DNA of 64,000 nucleotides from Tipula vernalis. Lineage: Eukaryota; Arthropoda; Insecta; Diptera; Tipulidae. Positions within the stretch are counted from its first letter, which is position 1, and every line of letters starts with the position of its first letter. A program made the position numbers and the translations under genes. Under the pieces are notes generated by a model. The model searched no databases. It saw only the letters and a program-made list of their open reading frames with translations, and was not told the origin of the DNA. The stretch is taken from positions 259,541,368-259,605,367 of the forward strand of contig OY282560.1 in NCBI GenBank assembly GCA_958295665.1. The letters are read 5' to 3'. Shown here in pieces: positions 12,286 through 23,279 of the stretch.

Positions 12286-12763
12286 AAAGGTTAGGTCCAA
12301 AGAAGACTAGATATAGACGCAAACTGGTCTACGGCCATACCACAAATTATTATTTCTTACGTGCTCATTGAAACCATTTTGAGTTGTTGACAAAGCGCTG
12401 GATAATACTGACGCTTGTTCAACTGAGGTCTGTCAGGCCATTCAAAAGGGGTCTCCCTAGATCCTCGAAACTTTGGCCTGTTTTGGGCCAGCCGAGGACA
12501 GGTGCAAAGAAGATGAAGTACTGTCTCTTCGTTCTCTTCGTCATTACAACTGCGCTGCGACAGTAGTCTTGTGGGAAAAACCCAAGTCTAATCGCATGTC
12601 CGCCAATGAGTACCCTGTACTCACTCCGATAACCATTCTGACCTGACACCGCTGTTAAGATTTCGCCAAATCTAGGTTTGGTCACACCTGCAGGCTTGTT
12701 ATACATGTGGAGTGAAACCCTGGAACCCTGTGAACCTTGGTCTCTAGGTGCTAAGTGGTACAT
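12286..12763 (-). pseudogene. 3' tail of a Jockey/I-superfamily LINE
   Basis: On the minus strand the frame from 12,763 resembles the C-terminal cysteine tail of LINE ORF2 proteins of the I/LOA/R1 type. VSGQNGY stands in place of the usual TGHNGL, YCRS in place of YCRSC, and near the end comes LGRPLLNGLTDLS. Several cysteines of the usual C..C..H..C cluster are lost. The DNA downstream of the stop (TTTGTCAACAACTCAAAATG and beyond, minus strand) matches a second, plus-strand copy at 33,760-33,960, so both belong to one family. This copy is truncated at its 5' end, as is common for LINEs. Confidence 0.7.
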
Positions 12764-13494
12764 TACAACTTTTCAGTAATTTCTATTAAAAAACATCGAT
12801 TTAATCAAACAAATGAGAATATAGTTTGATAAAAATTTAGTATGACGAATACATTTACTTACCTCATCATCCCAAAGCCACAACTGTCATAAATGGACAG
12901 TTTTATAGTAAAATGCCGATAAAATACTAATTTTTAACCTTAAACTAAGACTGATTTTACGATTGTAACATTTTCTCATTTATAATGTTTACCTGCAAGC
13001 TGCTGATTGTATGTGAGAAATCTGAGTCCTTACAATGCAATTCAACGATTATTTTCGACGGATTCTGGTACCTTCTAACCAAACTATTCTTTTGTGTAAT
13101 AGATACAAATGGTAACGTGCATTTTACATTATATTTACTTTTATTCGTGATATAACTAGTGGCATGCTTATTATTGAGATGTGGAAAGATGTTCTTTTTA
13201 ATTCGACTCCCTTTCGCCTAATCGCCTTTTTAAGAGTAGCTAAGCGCCCGGGTTATGGTAAGTTTAATAATATTTCGATTTCGTTCAATTATTCGACATT
13301 AACCGGTTAGTCGCATAACTATTATGCTCTAAACGGTTCATTGGTTAGTCTGTCCAGAATCCATATATGTATAAGAGCCGTAACACTCCAGTCATTTTCT
13401 AAAAGTGCTTTTCTGAATCAAAACCCAATTTTTTCGGTTTTTTTATCCATCTATAGATTACCAGACTTGGGATCTATTCCATAGTTTTATTTAC
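12764..13494. other. AT-rich stretch, nothing recognised
   Basis: About 730 bases between the LINE tail and the gypsy LTR. It has no frame, repeat or terminus that I can support. Confidence 0.5.
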
Positions 13495-13742
13495 TGTTGT
13501 AAATGTACTAGTGATCTACTACTTACTTAATTTTGTATAATTGAGTTAATTTAGTACCTATTTGTTTTAATTTTAAAAATCACAACAAGTTTATCTAATT
13601 GTGGTTTCTGAAAAAAACCGGCATTCAACGTGAGATGACGTATGCAAAATTTCTAATCTAAAAATAAATAATAAATCATGTATGTACTTACTGAATTAAC
13701 GTAAACTTTATTGTAGTCATTAAATTTGTTTTATTACAAAAC
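13495..13742 (+). repeat. 5' LTR of the gypsy element
   Basis: It begins TGTTGTAAATGTACTAG and matches 15,590-15,819 along its length with scattered substitutions and small indels. The last shared bases are ATTACAAAAC. If the true LTR ends at ...TTACA, it has the usual TGT...ACA ends. The 38 bases between this point and the PBS-like site leave some doubt about the exact right border. Confidence 0.85.
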
Positions 13743-13779
13743 CTAATTGTGTGTAAGTAGATTGTGATGAATATAAAAG

Positions 13780-13790
13780 TGGCAACGAGA
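13780..13790 (+). other. Possible gypsy primer-binding site, tRNA-Ser type
   Basis: TGGCAACGAGA resembles TGGCGACGAG, the PBS-like start of the leader of Mag-type gypsy elements, with one change. If it is the PBS, the LTR should end close to 13,778, further right than the repeat comparison shows, so the assignment is tentative. Confidence 0.4.
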
Positions 13791-14059
13791 GTTTGAGGAT
13801 GTGACATAAACATTAATGTGAAAATATAGTGATTTACAGTAAATATGGATTAAAGCGGCAGTGGAAGAGCCGTTAAAAAAACAACAAGTTTGAATGGATG
13901 TAGTATTGAATAATCAGAAATGGATCGAGCAAACTTTAAATGAAACCCGTAAAGAAAATGTTTAAAGCACAGTTATTTGACGAAGTTCTGTAAATTGAGG
14001 ATTCACCGGTAATTACCATGGGGCGGAAAATGTAAGTATCAGTCAAAGTAAACGAAATA

Positions 14060-14372
14060 AACTTGAAGGTTTTGCTGGGTACGGGTGCTGCGAACAACAA
14101 CAATATTGAATTCATATGGAAACAAAACTGCTCCTGTTAAGGGACATCAATGTAAACTCTCATGTATGCATTGAACAGCATCTAATTCCAAGAATAGAAG
14201 AAATTTTTCAAAAACTAGGAGGTAAGGGCAAAGTATTTTCAAAAGTAGACAGTTCCAGAGATTACCATACGGAGTCGCAAGTGCACCAGCCATATTTCAA
14301 AAATGTATAGAAATGATAATCGTAAACTTACCTTAATGCGTCAGTTATTTAGACGATAATGTAGTGACTGGC
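14060..14372 (+). pseudogene. pol: Gypsy protease and RT fragments
   Basis: A degraded retropepsin site reads LLGTGA (for LLDTGA; the catalytic Asp is Gly) at about 14,070-14,090. From 14,116 a 64-codon frame contains PRIEEIFQKLGG and KVFSKVDSS, matching the RT region before the catalytic loop. After frame changes, the catalytic box YLDDNVVTG is encoded at 14,346-14,372. The segments are much closer together than in an intact element, so RT carries deletions as well as stops. Confidence 0.8.
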
Positions 14373-14483
14373 AGATCAGAAGTGGAACAGTGGAACACTT
14401 GTTGAATTTGAGAATTTGAAAGAACTATTCAAACGGTTAAAATTGAATGGCTTACGTTGTAAAAATATTATAAGTGGTGTTGG

Positions 14484-14759
14484 ATGGTATTAAACCTTAA
14501 AATAGTTCTTGCTACGGACACTTCAAGTCATGGTATTGGTGCCGTCATATCACATATACTACCAGAAAATTCGGAACACCCGATCGCATTTGCACAGCGC
14601 AAATACAGCCAAATTGACAAGGAGGCACTCTCGATCATTTTTGGGGTAATTCAGTCTCGCCAATACCTTTACGGACGACGGTTCGAGTTAGTAACCGACC
14701 ACAAGCCCTTGCTCTCCCTTTTCAATCCAGCTAAGAATTTGCCAATCAATTCGGTATAA
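14484..14759 (+). pseudogene. pol: Gypsy RNase H domain (RT-connected)
   Basis: This 91-codon frame contains VLATDTSSHGIGAVISH, the RNase H-like segment that follows RT in gypsy pol, then FAQRKYSQIDKEALSIIFG and FELVTDHKPLLSLF, all typical landmarks in the right order. The domain degrades the RNA strand during reverse transcription. It ends at a stop where the linker to integrase should continue. Confidence 0.9.
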
Positions 14760-14769
14760 ACCAACTACC

Positions 14770-15210
14770 AAAAACGACAATGCGGATGCTCTTTCCCAGT
14801 TGCCTGCAGGTCCCGATGTTGAATTCGACAGATCAGGAGAGGCTAAATTCAGGATAAACGAAGTATATGAAGTTGAACTTTCTTCATTTCCAATCGATGC
14901 TGAAACCATTGCAAATTATACCAGGAAAGATATTGTTCTACGAGAAGTATTGAGATATATTAAGGCAGGATGTATCGGAAATACGACGAAACTACAAGAA
15001 GCGATAATACCATACATTAACAGGAAGAGTACGCTCACTGTCCATAATGGTGTAATTCTGCTAAACACTGATAGTATTAGAATAGTTGTTCCTGGGATAT
15101 TGCGGCACAGAATTTTAAAAATGTTCCACGATGCTCATTGGGGTATTTTAAGGACGAAACAAGATGCATCAATAAAATTGATGATAAAACAATCTATAAC
15201 TTGCCAATAA
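14770..15210 (+). pseudogene. pol: Gypsy integrase zinc-binding domain and linker
   Basis: NADALSQLP, the standard gypsy linker motif, is encoded just before 14,800. The 136-codon frame that follows ends in the first half of the H2C2 zinc domain: HRILKMFHDAHWG supplies the two histidines. A CxxC (CQ, stop, C) appears at 15,205-15,213 with the stop between the cysteines. The DDE catalytic core that should follow is absent; about 90 bases later the sequence is already near the pol C-terminus, so the core was deleted. Confidence 0.85.
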
Positions 15211-15302
15211 TGTGCAGCAGCACCAAAGAAAGGCATGGTCATATGATGTATCTCATCCAGGTCGATGGAGCAATCGTTAAACGGCATCAGAACTAGATTC
15301 GC

Positions 15303-15548
15303 TTGCGAACACCGAAAATTGATGACTATAAATTAGCAGAAGGGTTTCTAAAATCACAAGAATCGCAGAATCACGCTAGTATGAAATCTATTCTTAAAAC
15401 AAAAAATCTCTGTTCTTCCAGTATTGACAAGAATGCATCAACAGATGATGACACGAAACGTAGAAGTGCCTCTGAGTCAGATATTATGGGAATAAGAGAT
15501 ACCTGGTATATCCAGAAGCGAGAAAGAAAACCCATTGTTCGATTTTAG
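15303..15548 (+). pseudogene. pol: Gypsy pol C-terminal tail
   Basis: This 81-codon frame ends RERKPIVRF just before the polypurine tract. A basic R..KP.VRF-like end is common at the C-terminus of gypsy pol proteins. The rest is polar and poorly conserved. Its position 30 bases before the PPT supports it as the end of the coding region. Confidence 0.6.
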
Positions 15549-15576
15549 TCATAACAACAAGACAAACTAAAAAACT

Positions 15577-15589
15577 AAGAGGAGAGGAA
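15577..15589 (+). other. Polypurine tract
   Basis: AAGAGGAGAGGAA directly precedes the 3' LTR start at 15,590. This is the expected primer for plus-strand DNA synthesis and fixes the left border of the 3' LTR. Confidence 0.85.
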
Positions 15590-15819
15590 TGTTGTAAATG
15601 TACTAGTAATCTATTACTTACTTAATTTTGTATAATTGAATTAATTTAGTACCTATTTGTTTTACTTTTAAAAATCACAACAAGTTTGTCAAATTGTGGT
15701 TTCAGAAAAAACCGACATTCAACGTGAGATAACCTATATAAAATTTCTAACCTAAAAATAAATAATCATATACTTATTGAGTTAACATAAACTTTATTGT
15801 ATTCATTAAATTACAAAAC
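15590..15819 (+). repeat. 3' LTR of the gypsy element
   Basis: Matches the 5' LTR from TGTTGTAAATGTACTAG to ATTACAAAAC, with substitutions and a short deletion near 15,770-15,810. The visible divergence means that the insertion is not recent. Confidence 0.85.
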
Positions 15820-16170
15820 AAAACTGTAAAAGCTTTTTAACAGGTTCTCTGCAGGTGTACCACTGGTGTGACATGTTAAATAATTCTATAAGCGGCCAGT
15901 GGCCATCGCTATACTACAGAAATTCACGGAGAAAAATACAGTCTCGACCAGTGGAGCACTGGTCACAGTATTATTATTACAAGTGGCTTACCGATGGTAC
16001 TTTCGCTATGGATATATTATTAATCATGGGATACCGGTGGTTAGTGGCCGCTTGTACTATTCAGTGTGGTATACCGGATTCTGCGGATACTGGGAGTCAT
16101 TTCCATCGTACCACTTCGGTCGAAAACCGGCAGTGAACATGTTGAATGGAAAAAATAAATAACCAAAAGC
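15820..16170. other. GC-richer stretch of unknown origin
   Basis: Two overlapping plus-strand frames of 93 and 87 codons are open here (from 15,855 and 15,899), but neither resembles a known protein. The DNA is rich in short inverted motifs such as CCACTGG/CCAGTGG, and AAGCGGCCAGTGGCCA near 15,890 is roughly inverted near 16,041-16,056. Composition differs sharply from the flanks. It could be an unrecognised repeat; a coding exon is less likely because two frames are open together. Confidence 0.3.
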
Positions 16171-16571
16171 TTCGAAAATTCTCTCTGTGGAAAGCCCAAT
16201 CATTAGTTTACTTTTGCTGCAAAAATATATATTAGCTGCTGATTCTATGTGAGATTATATACAGTTGTGAATGCAGTGTGTTAAATACTTAGTGTGTGAT
16301 ATTACTGTAACCTCGTTTCAACACTGACTCTAACTAATGCTGGTTTGAACCTTACATGGGAAAAGATAAACGAAACGACAAAACTAAGACATAGTTTTTT
16401 TAGTACAGTAAGATTTATTTGTTAAACGCGTAGGAATTTGACCTCTGATGAAAATTCATCTGTCGATTGTAGCAATCTTATATTTTAGTCATTTTAAAAA
16501 GTACTAAATTGTATTTATGAACATTATCCACTAAAAACAAATGATGTATTGTCTACTAACACTTATTACAG

Positions 16572-16633
16572 GGGCAATGGTTCTCCGCAGTTGCCTCTTT
16601 TTATGCAACAGGGCTTACCGAAACCTATCAAAC
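16572..16633 (+). other. Candidate 62-nt host exon
   Basis: The stretch is preceded by TACTAAC (16,554-16,560) and TTATTACAG (acceptor AG at 16,570-16,571), and followed by GTAAGATA (donor at 16,634). It is about 49% GC, far above its flanks. One phase, with one base before and one base after, reads GNGSPQLPLFMQQGLPKPIK without a stop. The branch-point-like A lies only 12 bases before the AG, which is short. The other two frames are also open, so coding phase is not proven. I do not recognise the protein. Intron flanks on both sides would place this part of the window inside a plus-strand gene. Confidence 0.4.
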
Positions 16634-16639
16634 GTAAGA

Positions 16640-17639
16640 TAAAGTGAGAAACATCAATTGTTTACCCTTTTTCGTGGTTTAAGTGAATAAAAATAAAATT
16701 CCGAAATTTTATGCCAAATAAAGAATTTAATTTAATATAAATTAGAGTTTTATTCTCAGAAAATAATCGACAGCAAATTGCAAAATATTTTGTACAATGT
16801 ACCATGATTAATGGTAATAAGATTAGATTGTTTTTTCATTCGCGGCACGTTTTACTTGTATACTGTTTAGTAGCAAGTGCGCATTTCCTATTAAATTTAT
16901 CACTCCAATAATCATTATTCTACAACATGGTTTGTAATAAAAATAATAATTAGTCAATTTATTAATTAATTGACAAGTTTATTCTTACGTGACGGTCATA
17001 AAGTCTAGCATTTTATAATAATTAAAATTAGTAAATTAGTCTGCCGCCCTAAATTATAATTAAGGATGGTTTATAAATTGATAAGAATATTAATTTAAGG
17101 TTCAATTCACTGGTTGAAATATATTTTCTCTAATTAGTGAGGCATTTGAAAAAATACGGTACCGTATATAGATAAAATCTTCTGAATTATGTGCGTGTAA
17201 TGCGACTGTGGAAGCTGTTTCTGCGAACAAAAACATTTTGAGAACTTGTTTACGTTTAGATTCTAAAACATATATTTGTGACATTAGGTTTAGTTCTCGA
17301 AACAAGGGAGGGCTGGTTGGTGTTGTTTGAGTATTCATTTTTATAAATTCTATACAATATCTATTATCTTATTCTTGTATTATTTAAATATTTTATTTTT
17401 ATAAAATTCCTTCTTAATAAGATTTGAAGTTTTGAATAAAAAAAAAAAAAAAAATGAAAAGGAAAAGGAAAGTTTGATTACATATTGAATTAATATTTAA
17501 AATAATAATTTACAAAATTATTTAATTTAAAAAGCTGCTGAGCTTCTAGGTATGTTATATATCAAATGTTAGACTAGCTCCTCAGTTAATTGAATTGATA
17601 TTTTCCATTCTCAAATCCGAACAGAATGATACGGAACAA
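16640..17639. other. AT-rich stretch, nothing recognised
   Basis: About 1 kb of very AT-rich sequence with a poly-A run near 17,438-17,454. No gene, terminus or repeat that I can support. Confidence 0.5.
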
Positions 17640-17975
17640 TATCAAGCCTTATAATATTACATTTTAATTTTTTTATTTGAATGTTAATTAATCCATGTAA
17701 TTTCTAATATGCAACGGGTGATTAGACCATTTTAAATATGTTTTTACATAACACGTAGATGTATTCGTATATTACCATTTACGAACAATCATTCAACGAA
17801 ATCGACTAATAGACAGAATTCTATTTATTTAATTTTTTTAATTTATATGATTTTAATATGTTCCGAAAATTGTAAGAGAATTTAATCCAGTTTCGAAATG
17901 AAAAAATCAATCTTCTCATCAGGCCGCGGCGACTGGACTGATTTTACGACAATTTACATTCTATATTGTGACGAA
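17640..17975 (+). repeat. Interspersed repeat, copy 1
   Basis: The segment from TGTAATTTCTAATATGCAAC through ATCGACTAATAGACAG to the GCCGCGGCGACTGG motif recurs at 19,685-19,899 in the same orientation, and at 19,893-20,228 and 20,229-20,376 in reverse. No coding capacity is visible. It may be a nonautonomous DNA transposon, but I could not fix its termini. Confidence 0.75.
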
Positions 17976-19428
17976 AGTCACAATAAATCATCACCGGCGT
18001 AGGGTTAATTTTATTTTTTTTTGCGTGTAACGTTGTGTTACACTGCGTGGGGAAGACAAGAAAAATGATAAGAGGAATGGATTTGAGTTTGGACGTGATT
18101 GAAAAAAAAAATAAAATTAGGCAGTCGAGAAATTAAATTAAAGATAGTCGGAACACAAAAAAAAACAACAAATTAGAAATTAAGAATTAAAGTAAAAAAA
18201 AAGCGGAAGATTTAATTATTGAAGTTGTTACAAAAAAAAAACAAACAATTTTTTTTTAAAGTTTTATCTTTGGGAAAAATTGGATAAAAGAATAAAATAA
18301 AAGTGGAATAAAAACCGTTTCATTTTTTTTCTGTAAATAGTTAAGTGCTAAAAAACTAGTGATAAGTAAGGATAAGTCTAATGTTAATTAATGCAAAATA
18401 GAACATAAAATTATAATACCAAAACCAAATAAAAAAAAAACACACGAGCTTAAAGCGTTTCCTCTAACTGTAAGTTGTGAAAAACCGTGAATACGCATGC
18501 GCGTGGGAATGATATTGTGTTTGGTGATATATTAATTAAATAATCTAATTGTTTCTAATAATTATACTAATATCTATAATAAAGTTAATAATAATTAAAA
18601 CTACGATGACCTAATTTAATGAATCACAACTAATAGGTTATTAATATTAGTGCTAATTTAATACTGAAATCATTGGTGCTGATAATACATAGTTTAAGCA
18701 AAGACTATTTATGTTTTAGTGTTTTTGGGTAATGTTGAGTTTTGGGTGTGAACTATAGATATCATTATACGAAATCAATAAAACAGTAAAAACTTTGATA
18801 TTGAATTTATAGCTATAAATTATAAACCCAACAAAACCAAATAAAAAAAAAAAACGGTGGCCTACCCAAATTAAATTACAGTGCTTAAATATTATTGTGT
18901 AATTTACAATCAGTTAATAATACTAACGTTTAAACAAGTACGTCACAACCTGCAGAATCACTGGATGCTTACACCAGGGGAAACCAACATTTTTTTTTTT
19001 TGGTTCTAATTTAAGATAAGTTTTTTTTGTATTCTAAATTACATTTTAATAATGTTATTTAATTTTTTTTTGTTGAAATTAACAATTTACAAATATTTCA
19101 ATAACTAGGATTAAGGTAGTAGGGTTTAGGTTAAGTAACTTAGTTTTACTGTTGTAAACCAAATTTATTTTATTTTTTTTTCTTATTTACCTTATATACT
19201 ATATTTGTTTAATTCCATAATTTCCATTAATAAATGATGAATTATAGAGCCAATTGTAATTCAATAATTAAATTTCTGCCTGTTGAAATGTTGAGTTTGA
19301 GATAGACGCAGTCAAATAGTGGGATGGAACTAGGGTGATTCTTGTCATTGGGTAAGTTGCATGGTCATTGTCGTTCAACTTTCATTATTGTTTTTTTCGT
19401 CCTATTTTCCTTTTCTATTTTCCTTTAG
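17976..19428. other. A-rich noncoding stretch, possible untranslated exon sequence
   Basis: Contains many A-runs and a good donor-like site (CTAACT followed by GTAAGTTG near 18,466-18,475). The composition of 17,990-18,470 resembles insect 5' untranslated leaders, but there is no independent evidence of transcription. No repeats or frames are supported elsewhere in it. Confidence 0.25.
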
Positions 19429-19540
19429 CGGTCTTTTACGAAGTATTCAAGCTTTCAGAAACCCCACACCCCTCCTCCTGAGCTCTAGCCGGCCAAGATG
19501 ACCGCCTGAAAGCCTCTGAATGCTCATCAATTCTGTAGCG
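19429..19540 (+). other. Candidate 112-nt exon after a strong polypyrimidine tract
   Basis: The 50 bases before 19,429 are a near-continuous pyrimidine tract ending TTTCCTTTAG, an excellent acceptor. The next 112 bases are about half GC and end before GTAACG. All three frames contain a stop within the segment, so it could only be untranslated, a terminal exon or a poison exon. It abuts an inverted repeat array starting near 19,550. Confidence 0.25.
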
Positions 19541-19549
19541 GTAACGTTA

Positions 19550-20228
19550 CAATATTATACAGAATGTACTGTGCGTTAAGTACTAGCGAATCATACTAAT
19601 ACAGATGATAAATTCTCTTATAATTTTTCTTCATCACGATATTCACACAGCTCTATTTCTGTGTAAGCTAATTTTAGATTTTAATTTTTTTACATTTTAC
19701 ATTTTAATTAATTCATGTAATTTCTAATATGCAACCGGTGATTAGACCAGTTTAAATGTGTTTTTACATAACATGTAGATGTATATTAGTGTTTACGAAC
19801 AATCATTCAACGAAATCGACTAATAGACAGAATTCTATTTATTTAATTTTTTTAATTTATTTGATTTTATTATGTTCCGAAGATTCAGGCCGCGGCCTGA
19901 TAAGAAGATTGATTTTTTCATATACATAAGCTCATCAGTTCGAAATCCCTTACAATTTTCGGAACATATTAAAATCATTTAAATTAAAAAAATTAAATAA
20001 ATAGAATTCTGTCTATTAGTCGATTTCGTTGAATGATTGTTCGTAAATACTAATATACATCTACGGGTTTATTAATTAACATTCAAATAAAAAAAGTAAA
20101 ATGTAAAATTAGCTTACACAGAAATAGAGCTGTGTGAATATCGTGAAGAAGAAAAATTTTAAGAGAATTTATCATCTGTGTTAGTATGATTCGCTAGTAC
20201 TTAACGCACAGTACATTCTGTATAATAT
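19550..20228. repeat. Long imperfect inverted repeat (copies 2 and 3)
   Basis: The left arm (19,550-19,890) and right arm (19,893-20,228) are reverse complements along most of their length. For example ACTAATAGACAGAATTCT lies near 19,818 and its complement near 20,005, and CAGAATGTACTGTG lies at the outer left and its complement at the outer right. The centre is the perfect palindrome CAGGCCGCGGCCTG at 19,886-19,899. The right arm lacks about 60 bases and the left arm lacks a segment next to the centre. Both arms are relatives of the repeat at 17,640. Confidence 0.85.
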
Positions 20229-20376
20229 AGAATGTAAATTGTGGTATAATCAGTCCAGTCGCCGCGGCCTGATGAGAAGATTGATTTTTTCATAATCATA
20301 AGCTCATCAGTTCGAAACTGGATTGAATTCTCTTACAATCTTATTCGGAACATATTAAAATCATATAAATTAAAAA
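20229..20376 (-). repeat. Interspersed repeat, copy 4 (partial)
   Basis: Reverse complement of the GCCGCGGC-containing end of the copy at 17,860-17,975. It carries the same AGAAGATTGATTTTTTCAT motif as the adjacent right arm of the inverted repeat, so two minus-oriented copies lie in tandem. Confidence 0.75.
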
Positions 20377-20398
20377 AACTTATAATATTCTTAAAAGT

Positions 20399-20452
20399 AT
20401 GAATAAATTTTTTATTTAATTGCAAAAAATTGCAATTAAATAAAAAATTCAT
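20399..20452. repeat. Short hairpin
   Basis: ATTTAATTGCAA and TTGCAATTAAAT flank a 4-base A loop; the arms extend to about 23-27 bases with a one-base length difference in a T/A run. It may be the end of a small foldback sequence. Confidence 0.75.
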
Positions 20453-23279
20453 CGTACACTTGATATTTTTTTTTTTTTTGTGATTAATGCAGCGCTATTA
20501 ACTCAATTAGAAATCATAAAATCCATAAAATTTATAAAAATTAAAGAACCAACAACAAGTGGTAAAAATTTAATTTTGTATGTGCAAGGGTGAGATGATA
20601 TCTCTTTGAACAAAAAAATATTTAATGCTTGGTGTTGTGTCTGTACCTTGGCAAAAAGAGGATACTGATCGTATAAAAACCAATTACAGTAGAAAAATTG
20701 CTTTTTACACCATAAATCCTTCATCATCATCATCACCAGCTTCAAACTTGCTAGCTGATGATGATAATGTGATTTTTTACAGTCATTTTTATAATGATGA
20801 CGATGATAAAATTTTGTATTCCATGTATTGTAAAATATTTATAATAAAATTAAGAAAATAAAAACAAAATTCCACTGAATGTGATGTGTGTCGGTGAAAG
20901 GGTTAATTAGAGAGAAAACAAGTTTTATTTTTGCTTTATATTTTCGCAATTTCAACGATTTTATGCTGCAAACAACGAAATCATCTAAATAAAAGGAATG
21001 TTGTTGTATTAACTTTTTTGTTGGTCTTCAGATAATTTCTTCTTCCTCCAGATATTCATCTTTATAATATGTATATGGTACATGTTTAATGTGCTATTAG
21101 TAGCGTGGTCAAGTTCATTTGTAAATATATGTATAGACATACAAACTATATGTATATAAAGGTTAATTTTGGTGGTTTTACAAGTCTCTTGTCTTTCAAA
21201 GCCAACATCAAAATGTAATTACTAAAATGAAAAGTGTTTTTTACATCAACGTCGAAATTATTCAAAAGTCACACAAATCAAACTATATCTGTACAACACA
21301 CAAAATATTGTAGAGTTAAGACGTTATTGTTGGTTTCATAAGTATGTAAAAAATAAATAATCTTAATCAAATCTTAAAGAATTTCTTTTATACATATCTA
21401 TATAAGGTTATTGTGATGTATATATCGACAAAAGGAAGGTTATTTGATCAATTTTCATGTACAATAGCCCATTTAATTCACCTTCTTACACATCTCTTCT
21501 TTGCCTTATGTGCGCTTCATTCTAGAGCAACAATAACTTTATTACTATTGTGATTAATTTAATAGTTTTTTTTTTATTTATACACGTTGTTGTTATTTAT
21601 GCTGCTATTAGTGTGATTCTTGTTAAATAACTTAATAGGGAAGTTTATAAGCTTTAATGTTACCTGAGAAATTTTTATAGGTTTTCTTTGTGTCGTATAT
21701 ATATATCTTTAAATATGTTATACAAGACTTATACGGACGTCGGATAATTTAATCAGTTGATACGTGATTCAGGCGGCAAATTTTAAAATTGTGGTAAATG
21801 CCCAAAAGTTCAATGATCTTTTATACGTCAATTCAAACAATCTACCTCTACTCTATACAAATCAAAGATTCAAACACAACAAAATTAAATTAACCTCAAA
21901 ACCAACAAATTGATTAGAAATCTTAACGAACAATTTTCCTACTCGACCAAATCTATAAAACTAATACCAATAAACATAATTAATTAATTTCAAAAGCATA
22001 TTTAGTTATGTACGGTTTTTACAAAATAACAAACCTGTATCAATATCTTAACTGATTAAATTTGACATCACCATAGTCATTAATCAACAGAATAAAAAAA
22101 AAATTGCCAAACACAATTGTAAATAATCGAAATTAGAAATCTAATATTTGTAATGTGCGCCCACGAACACCACATCTTTTTCGCGCTATTATATTATTTT
22201 ATTTAGTTATATATTATTTCTCGGTCTCTAGTCTTTCAGATTTTAATTCAAGTAAAATTTTATTATTTATTTTGGGATTGATTGACGCCATAATAGCCAT
22301 CGTCGAAATCATGTTATGATAGAGGCGGAGGTTTTTTAAATTAAATTTATTAAATTATTGACTCGTCTCGCTGTATCACAAACCATCATTATTCGTATAT
22401 TTTATCCAAAAATTCAAGGGGGTAAATGCGATATGAACGTGGTAATTCCCATAGCGACGCATACTATTTAATTTCAAATCAATCAATAGACTCTGTATAT
22501 GTATGTTTGGAGCAACAACGTTAATAATAAAACTCAATACATAAATTTATAAATATGTAAAATAAATTAACTAACCAATGAATCTATTAAAACTGTCCTA
22601 AAGAATTTTAGTTTAATATTTTCCAACTTGAACTTCAAATAAATATCAGAAAGATTTTTGAGAGTACGTATCAAAGTCAATCAAATTGAAGAAATATTCC
22701 AATTGGAATTGTGACTACTTTCAGTAAAAATTAAAATCTTAACTACACCAAAACACATACATTTAAATTAATTAACGGAAGAAAAACATTAATATACGTG
22801 GATAAAGTGTATAATGTATCTCAAGCGCACACATAAGCTCTAAATGTTCAATTATTTAAAACACTTTTTCTAAAATCAACATTCTGTGTGAAAAGTAGAC
22901 ATTTTTATATAGTTTTAAGTTCGAAATATCGATTACGAAGATTACTCTATCATTCTTTGCCTCACAACTCCTTTATAGTAAAGTGCGATTGACTAAAAAC
23001 AACAACTGAACTTGCATTAAGATTTGTGTTAAGTTTTTGTATTAAATTAAAACTTAATTGTTTTATTTTGCTTAATTACGCAATACAGAAGAATTTCACA
23101 AAAACAGCCTTTTTTATGAATCTTTTGTCATTGAAGGAATAATAACGTTCACTTTGAGCACAAAATAGTTGCTTGCCGATAGTTGGTAGCTGATTTCCTT
23201 CTCTTGAAACTTTCTATGAAAAACAAAATGGATTTTTCATTTTTTTTTTGTTCTAATATTACAAATATAAAGGGCTAAC
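20453..23279. other. AT-rich stretch, nothing recognised
   Basis: Nearly 3 kb with short chance frames only. A frame at 20,625-20,861 includes serine and aspartate runs from TCATCA/GATGAT microsatellite-like DNA and is not credible as a gene. Confidence 0.5.

Larger units (their letters stand above)
13495..15819 (+). mobile_element. Ty3/gypsy retrotransposon, internally deleted, with both LTRs
   Basis: Two direct repeats of 230-248 bp bound about 1.85 kb of internal sequence. A PBS-like site follows the left repeat and a polypurine tract precedes the right one. Inside are fragments of protease, RT with a YLDD box, RNase H, the integrase zinc domain and a basic pol tail, in gypsy order. Most of gag, much of RT and the integrase core are missing, so this is an internally deleted and mutated copy. 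The pattern of its PBS (see that entry) suggests a Mag-like lineage, which is an inference. Confidence 0.88.

Noticed and set aside
15855..16162. Two overlapping plus-strand frames of 93 and 87 codons as host genes
   Set aside because: Both frames are open at once, neither resembles a known protein, and the DNA is full of inverted CCACTGG motifs.
20625..20861. 78-codon frame with Ser and Asp runs
   Set aside because: The runs come from TCATCA/GATGAT repeats and there is no gene context.
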